From JANQOH01 sp965201155 (GTDB lineage: Bacteria > Pseudomonadota > Alphaproteobacteria > UBA7887): a DNA stretch of 64,000 nt. The stretch lies in assembly GCA_965201155.1 (NCBI GenBank), contig OZ241752.1, forward strand, positions 2,294,001 to 2,358,000, read 5' to 3'. Position 1 is the stretch's first letter, and each line of letters starts with the position of its first letter. The translations under genes and the position numbers were made by a program. Under the pieces are notes generated by a model. That model had not been told where the DNA came from and made no database searches. It was given only the letters and a program-made list of their open reading frames with translations. This document shows, piece by piece, positions 1-8,253 of this stretch.

Positions 1-306
1 ATAGCCGATAGAATAGATGGAATTGGGGATCCACAGGAAAGCCGCGATCAGCGCGAACAACATGCCGAGGGGTTCGACCTCGAAGGCGAGAGCCAAACCG
101 GGCATGATGTCGTGGAGGACGGCAGACGGGCGCGCGCCGGCCATCACGTCAGGCGCCAGCAGTGCCACCGCGCCCAGCAGGACGAGAGCGGTGATCAGCG
201 TTGCGGTCTCGCGCACGTTCGGTCGAGAACCGGTCAGCGCAATAAGGATGGCTCCGACCAGTGGAATGAACGGTGCCGCTGCAACCAATGCTGCCGTGTT
301 GGTCAT
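1..306 (-). CDS. Mrp antiporter MrpD/NuoL-type membrane subunit (N-terminal part, cut by window edge)
   Basis: Only the first 102 codons are in the window; the gene continues past position 1. The start ATG (304-306) overlaps the stop of the preceding mrpD gene in an ATGA arrangement, so the two are translationally coupled. The visible protein is hydrophobic, with helices at about residues 5-25 and 35-52. It then has the motif EVEPLGMLFALI followed by SIYSIGY, typical of the start of proton-pumping subunits of the NuoL/MrpA/MrpD family. It is therefore a second D-type ion-translocating subunit, probably taking the place of the N-terminal part of MrpA. It could instead be an MrpA N-terminal half; the fragment is too short to decide. 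Confidence 0.8.
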   Translation of the reverse strand, partial: MTNTAALVAAAPFIPLVGAILIALTGSRPNVRETATLITALVLLGAVALLAPDVMAGARPSAVLHDIMPGLALAFEVEPLGMLFALIAAFLWIPNSIYSIGY

Positions 307-1781
307 GGTGCAGCGCCCAGCATCATCGCGGCGGCGCGCTCCGCGACACCGATGGTAAAGTCGGTTGTCAGGCCGAACAGGATGCACGCGGCGGCCAGTA
401 TCCAGCAGGCGGTTACCATGGGCCACGGCGCTTCGGAGATTTGCGCGTTACTGTCCGGCGTTCCGAACCAGATTGCCTCGACGAGCCGCCAGACGTAGAC
501 CACGGCCATCAGCGAAGTGACGAGGACAAGGAGCGCGACCGGCCACAGACCCTGTTCCAGCGCTGCGAGCACCAGATACCATTTGCTGACGAACCCGACA
601 GTTCCGGGAACGCCGATGAGGCTGATTCCGGCAAGGATGAACGCTGCCATGGTCCAGGGCATGCGTTTGCCAAGTCCGTTCAGATCGGTGATGCGGGCGC
701 CGCCGAGGCGCAGCACGACGCATCCCAGCGCGAGGAACATGGCGCCTTTCATCAGGGCGTGATTGAACAGATGGACGGTCGCGGCGGTCAGTCCCGTGGA
801 GCTGGCAAGGCCGACGCCGAGCATGATGTAGCCGATCTGGGCCACTGACGACCAGGCCAGCAGGCGTTTGACATTGGTCTGTCCGATGGCGGCCAGGGAG
901 CCGCTGAATGCGGCGACCGCAGCGAAACACAGCAGCATGTCGGCGAGGGGGTAGGTCGCGGTGGTATAGCCGGCGCCGAACACGCCGAACATGAAGCGCA
1001 GCATCAGATAGACGCTGACCTTCGTCGCAGTTGCCGCCAACAGTGCGGAAATCATCGAGGGGGCGTAGGTATAGGCGCCGGGCAGCCATGAATGCAGGGG
1101 GAACAGGGCGAGCTTCAGGCTGAGGCCGACAGCGAGAAACGCAAATGCGGCAAGGACAACGAGATTGTCACCGAGCGGCGGCAGGCGCACCGCGAGGTCG
1201 GCCATGTTGAGCGTGCCGGTCACCACATAGAGCAAGCCCACGCCGATAACGAAGAATGTCGCGCCGAGTGTGCCGAGAATGAGATACTGGTAGCTGGCGT
1301 AGAGGGCGCGGCGGTCGCGTCCGAGGCTGATCAGCACATAGCCCGACAGCGACGATATCTCCATGAAGACGAAGGCATTGAAAGCGTCTCCGGTGACGGT
1401 GACGCCGAGCATGCCCGCCAGGGTGAGCAGGTAGGCTGTGTAGAACAGGTGGTGACGGTCGGCCGGGATTTCGTCGCGCACGCTGTGGTAGGCGAACGGC
1501 ATGACGACCGACGCGATGCCGGTGATGACCAGCGAGACGAAGGCGGAGAGGAAATCGATGCGGTATTCGATGCCCCAGGGCGCTGGCCAATCGCCGAACA
1601 CGTAGCTGATCGGGCCTTGTTCGATCACCTGCACCATGAGTGCGCAGGACACCAGAAATGCGAGCCACGTGAGCAGCGCGGCGAGCGCCCAGGCGCGCCC
1701 GCCGCGCCCGATCAGGGTGCAGAGCGGCGCGCCGAACAGAGGCATCACCACCTGCAGCGCCGGCAGGTTGAGGGCGATCAC
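303..1781 (-). CDS. mnhD: Na+/H+ (monovalent cation/proton) antiporter subunit D
   Basis: A 492-residue polytopic membrane protein of the proton-conducting antiporter/complex I family (MrpD/NuoN-like). It exchanges cations for protons across the inner membrane as part of a multi-subunit Mrp complex. Visible family features are the EISSLSGYVLISLGRD segment near residue 140 and, further on, the LFPLHSWLPGAY motif with its conserved lysine/histidine helix, followed by a KGAMFLALG helix. Length is normal for MrpD. The start overlaps the mnhC stop (ATGA), and its own stop overlaps the next subunit, so the whole set is one operon. Confidence 0.93.
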   Translation of the reverse strand: MIALNLPALQVVMPLFGAPLCTLIGRGGRAWALAALLTWLAFLVSCALMVQVIEQGPISYVFGDWPAPWGIEYRIDFLSAFVSLVITGIASVVMPFAYHSVRDEIPADRHHLFYTAYLLTLAGMLGVTVTGDAFNAFVFMEISSLSGYVLISLGRDRRALYASYQYLILGTLGATFFVIGVGLLYVVTGTLNMADLAVRLPPLGDNLVVLAAFAFLAVGLSLKLALFPLHSWLPGAYTYAPSMISALLAATATKVSVYLMLRFMFGVFGAGYTTATYPLADMLLCFAAVAAFSGSLAAIGQTNVKRLLAWSSVAQIGYIMLGVGLASSTGLTAATVHLFNHALMKGAMFLALGCVVLRLGGARITDLNGLGKRMPWTMAAFILAGISLIGVPGTVGFVSKWYLVLAALEQGLWPVALLVLVTSLMAVVYVWRLVEAIWFGTPDSNAQISEAPWPMVTACWILAAACILFGLTTDFTIGVAERAAAMMLGAAP

Positions 1782-2155
1782 GCCGGGTCCTCCGCGTCGC
1801 GTTCCAGAGCCTGGATTTCCTCTTCTTCCACGGTTCCGTAGGCTTCCCTGATCCGCACGGCCAGCGCCAGGCCGAGCGCCAGGGTTGCCACGCCGACAAC
1901 GATCGCGGTGAGGATCAGCACATGGGGGAGGGGATTGGAATAGGGGGCGCCGCTCTCATGGAGTATGGGTGCGGTGCCGCCGGCAATCTTGCCCGCCGAG
2001 ATGTAAAGAAGAAACACCGCCGTTTGAAAGATGTTGAGGCCAATGAGCTTTTTCAGCAGGTTGCCGCGGTCGATGACGATATAGAACCCGATCATCATGA
2101 TGAGCACGACAATCCAGTAGCCGTAGCGCCCGAACAGGTCTGCCGTGGCGGTCAT
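1778..2155 (-). CDS. mnhC: Na+/H+ antiporter subunit C
   Basis: A 125-residue NuoK-like subunit with three hydrophobic segments. The second contains LNIFQTAVFLLYIS, and the third begins PLPHVLILTAIVVGVATLALGL, where the PHVLILTAIVVG signature is typical of MrpC. It forms part of the membrane core of the Mrp complex. It overlaps both neighbours by four bases (mnhB stop, mnhD start). Confidence 0.93.
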   Translation of the reverse strand: MTATADLFGRYGYWIVVLIMMIGFYIVIDRGNLLKKLIGLNIFQTAVFLLYISAGKIAGGTAPILHESGAPYSNPLPHVLILTAIVVGVATLALGLALAVRIREAYGTVEEEEIQALERDAEDPA

Positions 2156-2586
2156 TCGTGGTCGGCCCCTGCCTGGCCGCGGTCGGCGAATGCCTGAAAG
2201 AGGGCGAGCATGGTGGCCGCAACGGTGATGCCGACACCCAGTTCGACGATCAATATGCCGTAATGATGGCCGTGGGCCGCGTCATGGGCGAGGAGCGCAT
2301 AGTCGAGATACTTGCCTCCCAGTACCATGGTGGCGATTCCGGTTCCTGCGTAGAGGGCAAGGCCGATGGCGGCGAGAGTTCGCACCACGGCCGGGGGCAC
2401 GGCCTGCCGGAGGATATCGGTGCCGAATATGAGGCCGTAGAGGATGCAGCCGGCGGCGATGATCACGCCCGCCTGGAAGCCGCCGCCCGGGCCGTAATCG
2501 CCGTGAAACTGCACATACAGGCCGAACAGGACCATGAAAGGAATCAGTACCCGGGCGACCACGCGGAGAACCAGGAGATCAGTCAT
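2152..2586 (-). CDS. mnhB: Na+/H+ antiporter subunit B (MnhB domain)
   Basis: A 144-residue membrane protein with about four helices. The diagnostic MnhB motif GPGGGFQAGVIIAAG sits near residue 31, right after the first helix (MVLFGLYVQFHGDYGPGG). Length and position between the DUF4040 gene and mnhC are standard for Mrp operons. Start and stop overlap the neighbouring genes by four bases each. Confidence 0.93.
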   Translation of the reverse strand: MTDLLVLRVVARVLIPFMVLFGLYVQFHGDYGPGGGFQAGVIIAAGCILYGLIFGTDILRQAVPPAVVRTLAAIGLALYAGTGIATMVLGGKYLDYALLAHDAAHGHHYGILIVELGVGITVAATMLALFQAFADRGQAGADHE

Positions 2587-3134
2587 TCGGCGTCGTTTCC
2601 GCGGCGGTTTCGGCGCCCGCCGAGCAGCAGGAGCACGCCAATGCCGGCAGTGAAGATTACCGCGACTTCTCCCAGCGTATCGAAGCCTCGGTAGTCAGCC
2701 AGGACAGCGGTCACGATATTGGGGATGCCGATTGCCTCAGGTGTCTCGGCGATATAGCGGGGCGCCACGTGGTGGTGCACTGCGGCTGCCGGGTCGCCGA
2801 TGGCGGGCAGGTCGGTGGTGGCGTAGAGGAGGATGGCGCCCGTTGCTGCCACGATACCCAGTGCGGGCCAAGGCTTCCGGGTCGGTGTCTTTTCCTCATC
2901 GACGGTCAGTGACAGGGCGACGAGACCGAGGACGGTAGCAATGCCGGCGCCGACCGCGGCCTCGGTGAAGGCCACGTCTACGGCATCGAGAACCAGAAAG
3001 ATGCTGGCCATCAGGAAGCTGTAGATGCCGCTCAGCATGATGGCGGCGAGTACCGAACGCATGCGCACCATGGTCACGGCGACCACGACCAGCAGCGCCA
3101 GCAACGCGAGGTGAACGGCGGTATCCGCGGTCAT
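2583..3134 (-). CDS. DUF4040/MbhD-MbhE antiporter subunit (equivalent to the MrpA C-terminus)
   Basis: 183 residues from the ATG at 3134, which overlaps the mnhG stop; a longer upstream frame would run back through mnhG and is not used. The N-terminal half (three helices, then VDVAFTEAAVGAGIATVLGL) is the MbhD/DUF4040 domain. The C-terminal part (IVTAVLADYRGFDTLGEVAVIFTAG split over residues ~140-170) matches the MbhE-like end of MrpA. In classical Mrp operons these domains are fused to the C-terminus of MrpA, but here they form a free-standing gene. Its role is structural or proton-transfer within the antiporter. Confidence 0.88.
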   Translation of the reverse strand: MTADTAVHLALLALLVVVAVTMVRMRSVLAAIMLSGIYSFLMASIFLVLDAVDVAFTEAAVGAGIATVLGLVALSLTVDEEKTPTRKPWPALGIVAATGAILLYATTDLPAIGDPAAAVHHHVAPRYIAETPEAIGIPNIVTAVLADYRGFDTLGEVAVIFTAGIGVLLLLGGRRNRRGNDAE

Positions 3135-3469
3135 GCGCGGTGCTCCGGCTGCGGCGGTTCCGGCGTCTTGTGCGACCAAGGCTTCACGCCGCTGACGAAT
3201 GCGGCATGGGCGAGAGCGTGGCTTGCGGTGGGGCTGGTGATGAGGAGGAACAGGAGGATGAATGTCAGCCGTGCGAGGTTCAGCGACCACCCCGCTTCGA
3301 CCATCATGCCGGCAATCACGAGCGCGGCGCCGAGGGTGTCAGTCATGCCCGCGGCATGTCCGCGGGAATAGAAATCCGGCAGGCGGACGAGTCCGATGCC
3401 GCCGGTCACGATGATGAGGGAGCCGGTCAGGATGCTTGCCCAGGACAGGATGTCGACGATGAGGGTCAT
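3131..3469 (-). CDS. mnhG: Na+/H+ antiporter subunit G
   Basis: A 112-residue MrpG/PhaG protein with three hydrophobic segments and the family motif GLVRLPDFYSRGHAAGMTDT near residue 26. Spacing is tight: its start overlaps mnhF (ATGA) and its stop overlaps the DUF4040 gene. It is a small membrane subunit needed for assembly or activity of the Mrp complex. The C-terminal tail after residue ~90 is polar and variable, as usual for the family. Confidence 0.92.
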   Translation of the reverse strand: MTLIVDILSWASILTGSLIIVTGGIGLVRLPDFYSRGHAAGMTDTLGAALVIAGMMVEAGWSLNLARLTFILLFLLITSPTASHALAHAAFVSGVKPWSHKTPEPPQPEHRA

Positions 3470-3774
3470 TCCGTCGGCCTGGGAGATGGTGAGGTGTCTC
3501 CGGGTCGTTGGTCGTCGAAAGCGCGGAACTTGAAATATTTGAGCGCCGCAATCACGCCGACGAAATTTATCAGCGCGTAGACCAGGGCAAGGTCGAGAAA
3601 ATCCGGTCGGCCGGACATGAAACCGAACACCGCGATGAGCAGGACGGTCTTGGTGCCGAATGCGTTGGCCGCCAGGATACGGTCGAATACGGTCGGTCCG
3701 AGGGCGGCGCGCGCAACTGCAAGCGCCATGGTCACGAGCAGCGCCACGGCGGCGACCGCGAATTGGGCGTCCAA
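3466..3774 (-). CDS. mnhF: Na+/H+ antiporter subunit F
   Basis: A 102-residue MrpF protein with three hydrophobic helices. It has the family motif RAALGPTVFDRILAANAFGTK near residue 22, and FLDLALVYALINFVGVIA further on. It belongs to the antiporter membrane subcomplex E-F-G. It follows mnhE by three bases and overlaps mnhG. Confidence 0.92.
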   Translation of the reverse strand: MDAQFAVAAVALLVTMALAVARAALGPTVFDRILAANAFGTKTVLLIAVFGFMSGRPDFLDLALVYALINFVGVIAALKYFKFRAFDDQRPGDTSPSPRPTE

Positions 3775-3777
3775 CGC

Positions 3778-4248
3778 TCAGCCCTCGAGCGCGGCCACGC
3801 GGTTGCCCATGCCGCCGGTCTCCAGCGCCGCCTTGCCCTCTGCCGTCAAGGCGTGAACGATAATCATGTCGCGGGTGACGTCGAGAGAGATGGTGCCGGG
3901 AGTGAGAGTGATGGAGTTGGCGTAGATGACGCGCGACAAGTCCGTGGGCTGGCCGGTGGGGATTTCAAACAAGACCGGGTCGATACGCAAGTCGGGATGC
4001 AGGATGCGGCGCCCGACATCGATGTTCGCCTTGACGATTTCGGCCACAAGCCACGCCAGATAGCGCGGCAGGTGCCACCACAGGTGGAGAGGGTGGCTTT
4101 CGCGGTCGATGATGTCGAACCGGCGCGCGAGGAAGACGGTAAATGCGCAGGAGAATGTGCCGAAGGCGAGCATCAACGGGTTGTAATGGCCGGAGAGCAG
4201 GAGCCAGACGACGCCGAGTGCAATGAAAAGCGACAGGCTGTGCAGCAT
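3778..4248 (-). CDS. mnhE: Na+/H+ antiporter subunit E
   Basis: A 156-residue MrpE protein: N-terminal membrane helices (residues 1-40), then the conserved soluble part with PRYLAWLVAEIVKANIDV and TPGTISLDV. Length is normal. It is the first antiporter gene in the transcription direction. Only 38 bases separate it from the stop of the upstream ABC binding-protein gene, so it may share a transcript with egtD and that gene. I see no clear promoter in the 38-base gap. Confidence 0.92.
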   Translation of the reverse strand: MLHSLSLFIALGVVWLLLSGHYNPLMLAFGTFSCAFTVFLARRFDIIDRESHPLHLWWHLPRYLAWLVAEIVKANIDVGRRILHPDLRIDPVLFEIPTGQPTDLSRVIYANSITLTPGTISLDVTRDMIIVHALTAEGKAALETGGMGNRVAALEG

Positions 4249-4286
4249 GGCTTCGGGATTCTGTCTTGACTGCGCCGCGGCGGCGA

Positions 4287-5231
4287 TCAGTCGAACGCTA
4301 CCGCGTAGGCGGATGCCGGCAGGGCTTCCGGAATCAACCCTCGTTCGGCGAGAAACCGGCTGAATCGGGTGTAACGTCCCTTATCGAGTGCTGCCGGGCG
4401 CAGCGCAAACCGCGGCAGGGTATCGCGCCATGCCAGGCGATTCAGTTCGTCATCAAGTTCGGGATAGGCGGCGACGAACAGTTCCCAACTCTCGCCGGGA
4501 TGGTTGATGAGATATTGCACGCCGCGTTCCACAGCGCGGGTAAAGGCGGCCAGTCCGGGATCATCTATACGATCCACGTGCGCGACCATGACCAATTCGT
4601 CGTATGCGGGGACGCCGTGTTCCTCGACATAGAAGGCGCGGCCGGGATTACCCGAGATCATCATCTGGTTGAGTTCGAAATTGCGGTATGCGCCGATCAC
4701 GGCATCGACCTGGCCGGAGATGATCGAGGGTGACAGCGAGAAATTCACATTGATGAGGGTCAGGTCGTCAAGGCTCAGCCCATGCGGGGCCAGCATGGCG
4801 CCGAGCAGCGCGTCCTCGAACCCGCCGACGGAGAACCCGACCTTGCGGCCGGCGAGGTCCGCGATCGTTCGAATCGGACTGTCCTCGAGCACCACAAGGC
4901 AATTGAGCGGGGTTGCGACGAGTGTGGCGAAGCGGCGCAGCGGCAGGCCTTCGGCGACCTGGATGTGCAATTGCGGCTGATAGGATACCGCAGCGTCGGC
5001 TCGTCCGGCGGCGACCAGCTTTGGCGGATCATTCGGGTCCGAGGGCGCGATCAGCGATACATCCAACTCCTCTTCGGCGAAGTAGCCGAGTTCCCGGGCG
5101 ACGATCAACGGCCCGTGGTCCGGATTGACGAACCAGTCGAGGAGAACGGTGAATTTTTCTGCGGCGCTGGCGTGGGTGGAAACGGCGGTCGCCGCCAGCA
5201 GAATGGCGACCTGGCGGGCGAGCCTAGTCAT
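4287..5231 (-). CDS. ABC transporter substrate-binding protein, ThiY/NMT1 family
   Basis: 314 residues from the ATG at 5231, chosen because GAGGA lies eight bases upstream and the start overlaps the egtD stop by eight bases. A secretion signal (residues 1-23, ending THASA) is followed by the NMT1/THI5 fold: LLDWFVNPDHGPLIVA, then PPKLVAAGRADAAVSYQPQ, typical of COG0715 proteins such as ThiY. Known relatives bind pyrimidine thiamine precursors, sulfonates or nitrate. The matching permease and ATPase are at 8250-9757 beyond egtC-egtB. I see no TPP-riboswitch consensus here or upstream of the ATPase, so the ligand may be related to ergothioneine or its precursors rather than thiamine. That is inference. 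Confidence 0.85.
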   Translation of the reverse strand: MTRLARQVAILLAATAVSTHASAAEKFTVLLDWFVNPDHGPLIVARELGYFAEEELDVSLIAPSDPNDPPKLVAAGRADAAVSYQPQLHIQVAEGLPLRRFATLVATPLNCLVVLEDSPIRTIADLAGRKVGFSVGGFEDALLGAMLAPHGLSLDDLTLINVNFSLSPSIISGQVDAVIGAYRNFELNQMMISGNPGRAFYVEEHGVPAYDELVMVAHVDRIDDPGLAAFTRAVERGVQYLINHPGESWELFVAAYPELDDELNRLAWRDTLPRFALRPAALDKGRYTRFSRFLAERGLIPEALPASAYAVAFD

Positions 5232-6246
5232 GATCGTTTTCCTCATCGCAGGGTCGGCAGAGTACGAGGGAGAAATATTCATTGTCCGGCGCGTAGTGCG
5301 CAACGATATCGAAACCGGCATCGGTCACCAATGACGCCAGCCCGGTGCGGGTAAATTTGCGGCTGATTTCGGTCAGTATCCTTTCCCCGTGGGTGATCGT
5401 CATTTCGGCGCCGAGTGACGCCAGTTGCACTACCTGGTCGGCCTGCGAGACGAGGTGCATCTCGATGCGGCTCCTGGTGCTGTTGAAGGCCGCGCGATGG
5501 GTGAAGTTACCAAGGTTGAAATCCGCGCCGACGCCGGCGTTCAGCACGTTGAGCAAATTGAGATTGAAGGCTGCGGTGAGGCCGTCGCGGTCATTATAAG
5601 CGGCGTTGAGGACCGTTTCCTCCTTTACGCGGTCGGCGCCGAGAAGCAGGCGGTCTCCCGCCTTCATTCGGTCGCGGACTTCACTCAAGAAGCGGACGGC
5701 GCGGTCGTGCGGGAAGTTGCCGATGGTGCTGCCGAGAAAGCAATAGAGGCGCCGCCCCGCAGCGGCGGGCAGATGTGCGAGACCGGCGTCATAGTCTCCG
5801 ACCAGCATGTTGACGCGCAGCCAGTCATAATCGGCAGCGAGGCCGTGTGCGGCCTCGGCCAGCGCCTCTTCGGAAATGTCAAAAGGGGAGTAGCTGGGAT
5901 AGCACTCTTCTGCTTCGCAGGCGTCCAGCAATCTGCGGGTCTTGCGGGACATGCCGCTGCCGAATTCGAGGATGTCGTCCGGCACTGCGGCATCGATGAT
6001 GGCGCGGGCGCTCTCGTTGAGCAGCGCGTCTTCGGCGCGGGTGAGATAATATTCCGGTGTGTCGCAGATTCGGTCGAACAACTGCGATCCGCGCTCGTCG
6101 TAGAAATATTTGGGCGGCAGTTCGCGCGGTCGGCTCAGCAAGCCGGCAGCCACGTCGTCGGCAAGTTCGGGCACCGGCCGGGTTCCTGACACCACTGAGC
6201 GTCCCACGCGCCCTCGCGTCGCGCCGATTTCGGCACCACACGCCAT
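5224..6246 (-). CDS. egtD: L-histidine N-alpha-methyltransferase (ergothioneine biosynthesis)
   Basis: A 340-residue SAM-dependent enzyme that trimethylates histidine to hercynine, the first ergothioneine step. Family motifs in order: PPKYFYDERGSQLFDRICD (about residue 44), a SAM-binding LEFGSGMSRKT (about 93), CFLGSTIGNF (about 168), and late IEMHLVSQ with ISRKFTR. A GGGAGG ribosome site sits before the ATG. It is divergent from egtC-egtB and overlaps the downstream binding-protein gene, which ties that transporter component to this pathway. Confidence 0.93.
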   Translation of the reverse strand: MACGAEIGATRGRVGRSVVSGTRPVPELADDVAAGLLSRPRELPPKYFYDERGSQLFDRICDTPEYYLTRAEDALLNESARAIIDAAVPDDILEFGSGMSRKTRRLLDACEAEECYPSYSPFDISEEALAEAAHGLAADYDWLRVNMLVGDYDAGLAHLPAAAGRRLYCFLGSTIGNFPHDRAVRFLSEVRDRMKAGDRLLLGADRVKEETVLNAAYNDRDGLTAAFNLNLLNVLNAGVGADFNLGNFTHRAAFNSTRSRIEMHLVSQADQVVQLASLGAEMTITHGERILTEISRKFTRTGLASLVTDAGFDIVAHYAPDNEYFSLVLCRPCDEENDHD

Positions 6247-6294
6247 GATTTTGCCTCCCGCCGACGGATCGGTCCTGTTTTCCTGCGCCGCGGC

Positions 6295-6322
6295 AAGCTA
6301 ACATTCTGGTTACGGGACACAA
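6295..6322 (-). promoter_or_regulatory. Possible egtD promoter with AGAATGT motif in the spacer
   Basis: On the minus strand, TTGTGT (6317-6322) and TAGCTT (6295-6300) are 16 bases apart, about 50 bases before the egtD start. The spacer contains CCAGAATGT, resembling motifs in the putative promoters at 20326-20353 and 21667-21694. The hexamers are far from consensus, so this is weak. Confidence 0.25.
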
Positions 6323-6361
6323 GCCCGCGACCCGCCACGCCCACCATACCCTTGATTGTCC

Positions 6362-7132
6362 ATGTGCCGACACGCTGCTTATATCGGGCCGCCGCTGCCC
6401 TTGAGCGATTTTCTGCTGCGCCCGCCGCACAGTCTGGTGGAGCAGGCGTTCCGTCCGCGCGAGATGGTGTCGGCCACCATCAATGCCGACGGCTTCGGCG
6501 TGGGCTGGTATCAGGATGACAACTCGGCCGGGGTGTACACGAATCCGATGCCGATCTGGTCGGATACCAATCTGGATCATCTCGGCAAGGCGCTGCGAAG
6601 CCGCCTGTGGCTGGCGAATGTGCGCAGTGCCACGCGGGGGCTGCCGGTGAATCAGGCGAATACGCATCCGTTTCTGGCAGACGGGATGCTGTTTTCGCAT
6701 AATGGCTTCGTCAACGACTTCACGGCCAGCCTGCGTGGTGTTGTGCGCGAGGCATTGGACCCGACATACGAATCGGCGGTTCGCGGCAGCACCGATTCGG
6801 AATATCTGTTTGCGCTGTTGCGTCAGGAAATGCTGGAGCGGCCCGCGCCGCAGGCAATTCGCGCCGTGATCGCACGGCTTGACGGCTGGCTCGGCGACAA
6901 TCACGCGTTGCTGAACTTTTTGCTCTGTGACGGCGAACGCATTTTCGCCACCCGTCATGCGCTGCGCCACGTCTCGCCGTCACTTTATGTCGGGTACGAC
7001 AAGGCGCTGTTCGGCGATGGCTGGCTGGTGGCGTCGGAGCCGTTGAGCGGGTCTGCGGCATGGCGGCCCGTGCCCGACCATCATCTGGTGATCATCGAAG
7101 GCGGCGCCGCGCCGCATGTCGAGCCGCTGTGA
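6362..7132 (+). CDS. egtC: Ergothioneine biosynthesis glutamine amidotransferase-type hydrolase EgtC
   Basis: 256 residues. I chose the ATG at 6362 over the TTG at 6356 because it places cysteine at residue 2 (MCRHAAY), the N-terminal nucleophile of class II amidotransferases. Other motifs: DGFGVGWY (residues ~43-50), LANVRSATRG and NTHPF, FSHNGFVNDF. In mycobacteria EgtC removes glutamate from gamma-glutamyl-hercynylcysteine sulfoxide. Its presence implies that EgtB here uses gamma-glutamylcysteine. It is coupled to egtB by a GTGA overlap. Confidence 0.92.
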   Translation: MCRHAAYIGPPLPLSDFLLRPPHSLVEQAFRPREMVSATINADGFGVGWYQDDNSAGVYTNPMPIWSDTNLDHLGKALRSRLWLANVRSATRGLPVNQANTHPFLADGMLFSHNGFVNDFTASLRGVVREALDPTYESAVRGSTDSEYLFALLRQEMLERPAPQAIRAVIARLDGWLGDNHALLNFLLCDGERIFATRHALRHVSPSLYVGYDKALFGDGWLVASEPLSGSAAWRPVPDHHLVIIEGGAAPHVEPL

Positions 7133-8253
7133 GCGCGCAGGACAGCGAACCCGCCTGTAGAGATCGGCTGAAGCATCTTCAGGCGGTGCTTTGCGGCATC
7201 GTCGAAGGGTTGGACGATACGGATTGCCGCGCACGCTGGCACCCGGAACTGAGCCCTGTGGGTTGGCATTTGCGTCATTGCGTGTTTATCGAGGCACTAT
7301 GGATTCGTGAGCGGGTGCTGGGCGATGACAGCCTGACGGCACCGCTTGCTGCGGAGTGTCTGCCGGAGCAGGCGCCGAAAGGCGCGCGGGCGACGGCATT
7401 GCCGGAACGCAGCGAGCTGCTCGCATGGGCGCGGGCGGTAATGGCGGAAAACCGGGCGCTTCTGGAGACGGCGCCGGAACATCCGCTGTTGGCGGGCGGG
7501 TATTTGCGCGCGTTTCTGATTGCGCATATCGGCCAGCATCTGGAGACGGTCCGTCTGGCACTGGCGGCGCGGGAACTCAGCAAGGCGTCGGCGTATCGCG
7601 TGACGCGGCCGCTTGCGGCCCGGTCGACGGCTCCGTCATGGCGGCTGGTTGCGGCCGGCACGGGCGAGGTGGGCGCGGAAACGGGCTTCGTCTACGACAA
7701 CGAAACGCCGTGCATGCGTGTTCGGTTGCCGGCTTTCGATATTGCTGAGGCGCCGGTGGACAATGCGAGCTGGCTCGCATTCATGGAGGCGTGCGGGGGT
7801 GCGGCGCCGTTCGGCTGGCGGCGCGACGGTGCAGGCCGCTGGTTTGCATCGACGGCGGAGGGGCCGTGCGATCTTGACCCGCGAGCGCCGGTGGCCGGAG
7901 TCAGCCATGGGGAGGCTGCCGCCTTTGCGCGCTGGGCCGGTGCGCGCTTGCCGCACGAATATGAATGGGAACGCGCGGCCCGTCTGGGCGTCATCGCGGA
8001 TTGCGGCAGCGCGTGGGAGTGGTGCGGCAACGGGTTTCACCCGTATCCGGGGTTTCGCGCACACCCGTATCGCGAATATTCGATACCGTGGTTTGACGGG
8101 CGGTACATGACGCTGCGGGGCGGCAGTGTCTATTCGGAACGCGAAAACCGGCGGCCCAGCTTCCGCAATTTTTACGAGCCGGGTTCCCGGCATGTGGCAG
8201 CCGGGTTGCGGCTTGCCCGCTCACGGGGGCGCGGCGCCGGAGATGCGGCTTAA
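7129..8253 (+). CDS. egtB: Hercynine oxygenase / sulfoxide synthase EgtB
   Basis: 374 residues from a GTG that overlaps the egtC stop. The N-terminal DinB-type domain carries the iron ligands: WHLRH (His47) and the EgtB signature HX3HXE as HIGQHLE (His133, His137, Glu139). The C-terminal FGE-sulfatase domain has AWEWCGNGFHPYPGF and LRGGSVYSERENRRPSFRNFY. Established function: O2-dependent C-S bond formation between hercynine and (gamma-glutamyl)cysteine. It is about 50 residues shorter than the mycobacterial enzyme, mostly in the FGE part, but keeps the core motifs. Confidence 0.9.
   Translation: MSAQDSEPACRDRLKHLQAVLCGIVEGLDDTDCRARWHPELSPVGWHLRHCVFIEALWIRERVLGDDSLTAPLAAECLPEQAPKGARATALPERSELLAWARAVMAENRALLETAPEHPLLAGGYLRAFLIAHIGQHLETVRLALAARELSKASAYRVTRPLAARSTAPSWRLVAAGTGEVGAETGFVYDNETPCMRVRLPAFDIAEAPVDNASWLAFMEACGGAAPFGWRRDGAGRWFASTAEGPCDLDPRAPVAGVSHGEAAAFARWAGARLPHEYEWERAARLGVIADCGSAWEWCGNGFHPYPGFRAHPYREYSIPWFDGRYMTLRGGSVYSERENRRPSFRNFYEPGSRHVAAGLRLARSRGRGAGDAA

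Noticed and set aside
2583..3290. 52-codon upstream extension of the DUF4040 subunit
   Set aside because: It lies inside mnhG in another frame; the ATGA overlap at 3131-3134 gives the natural start.
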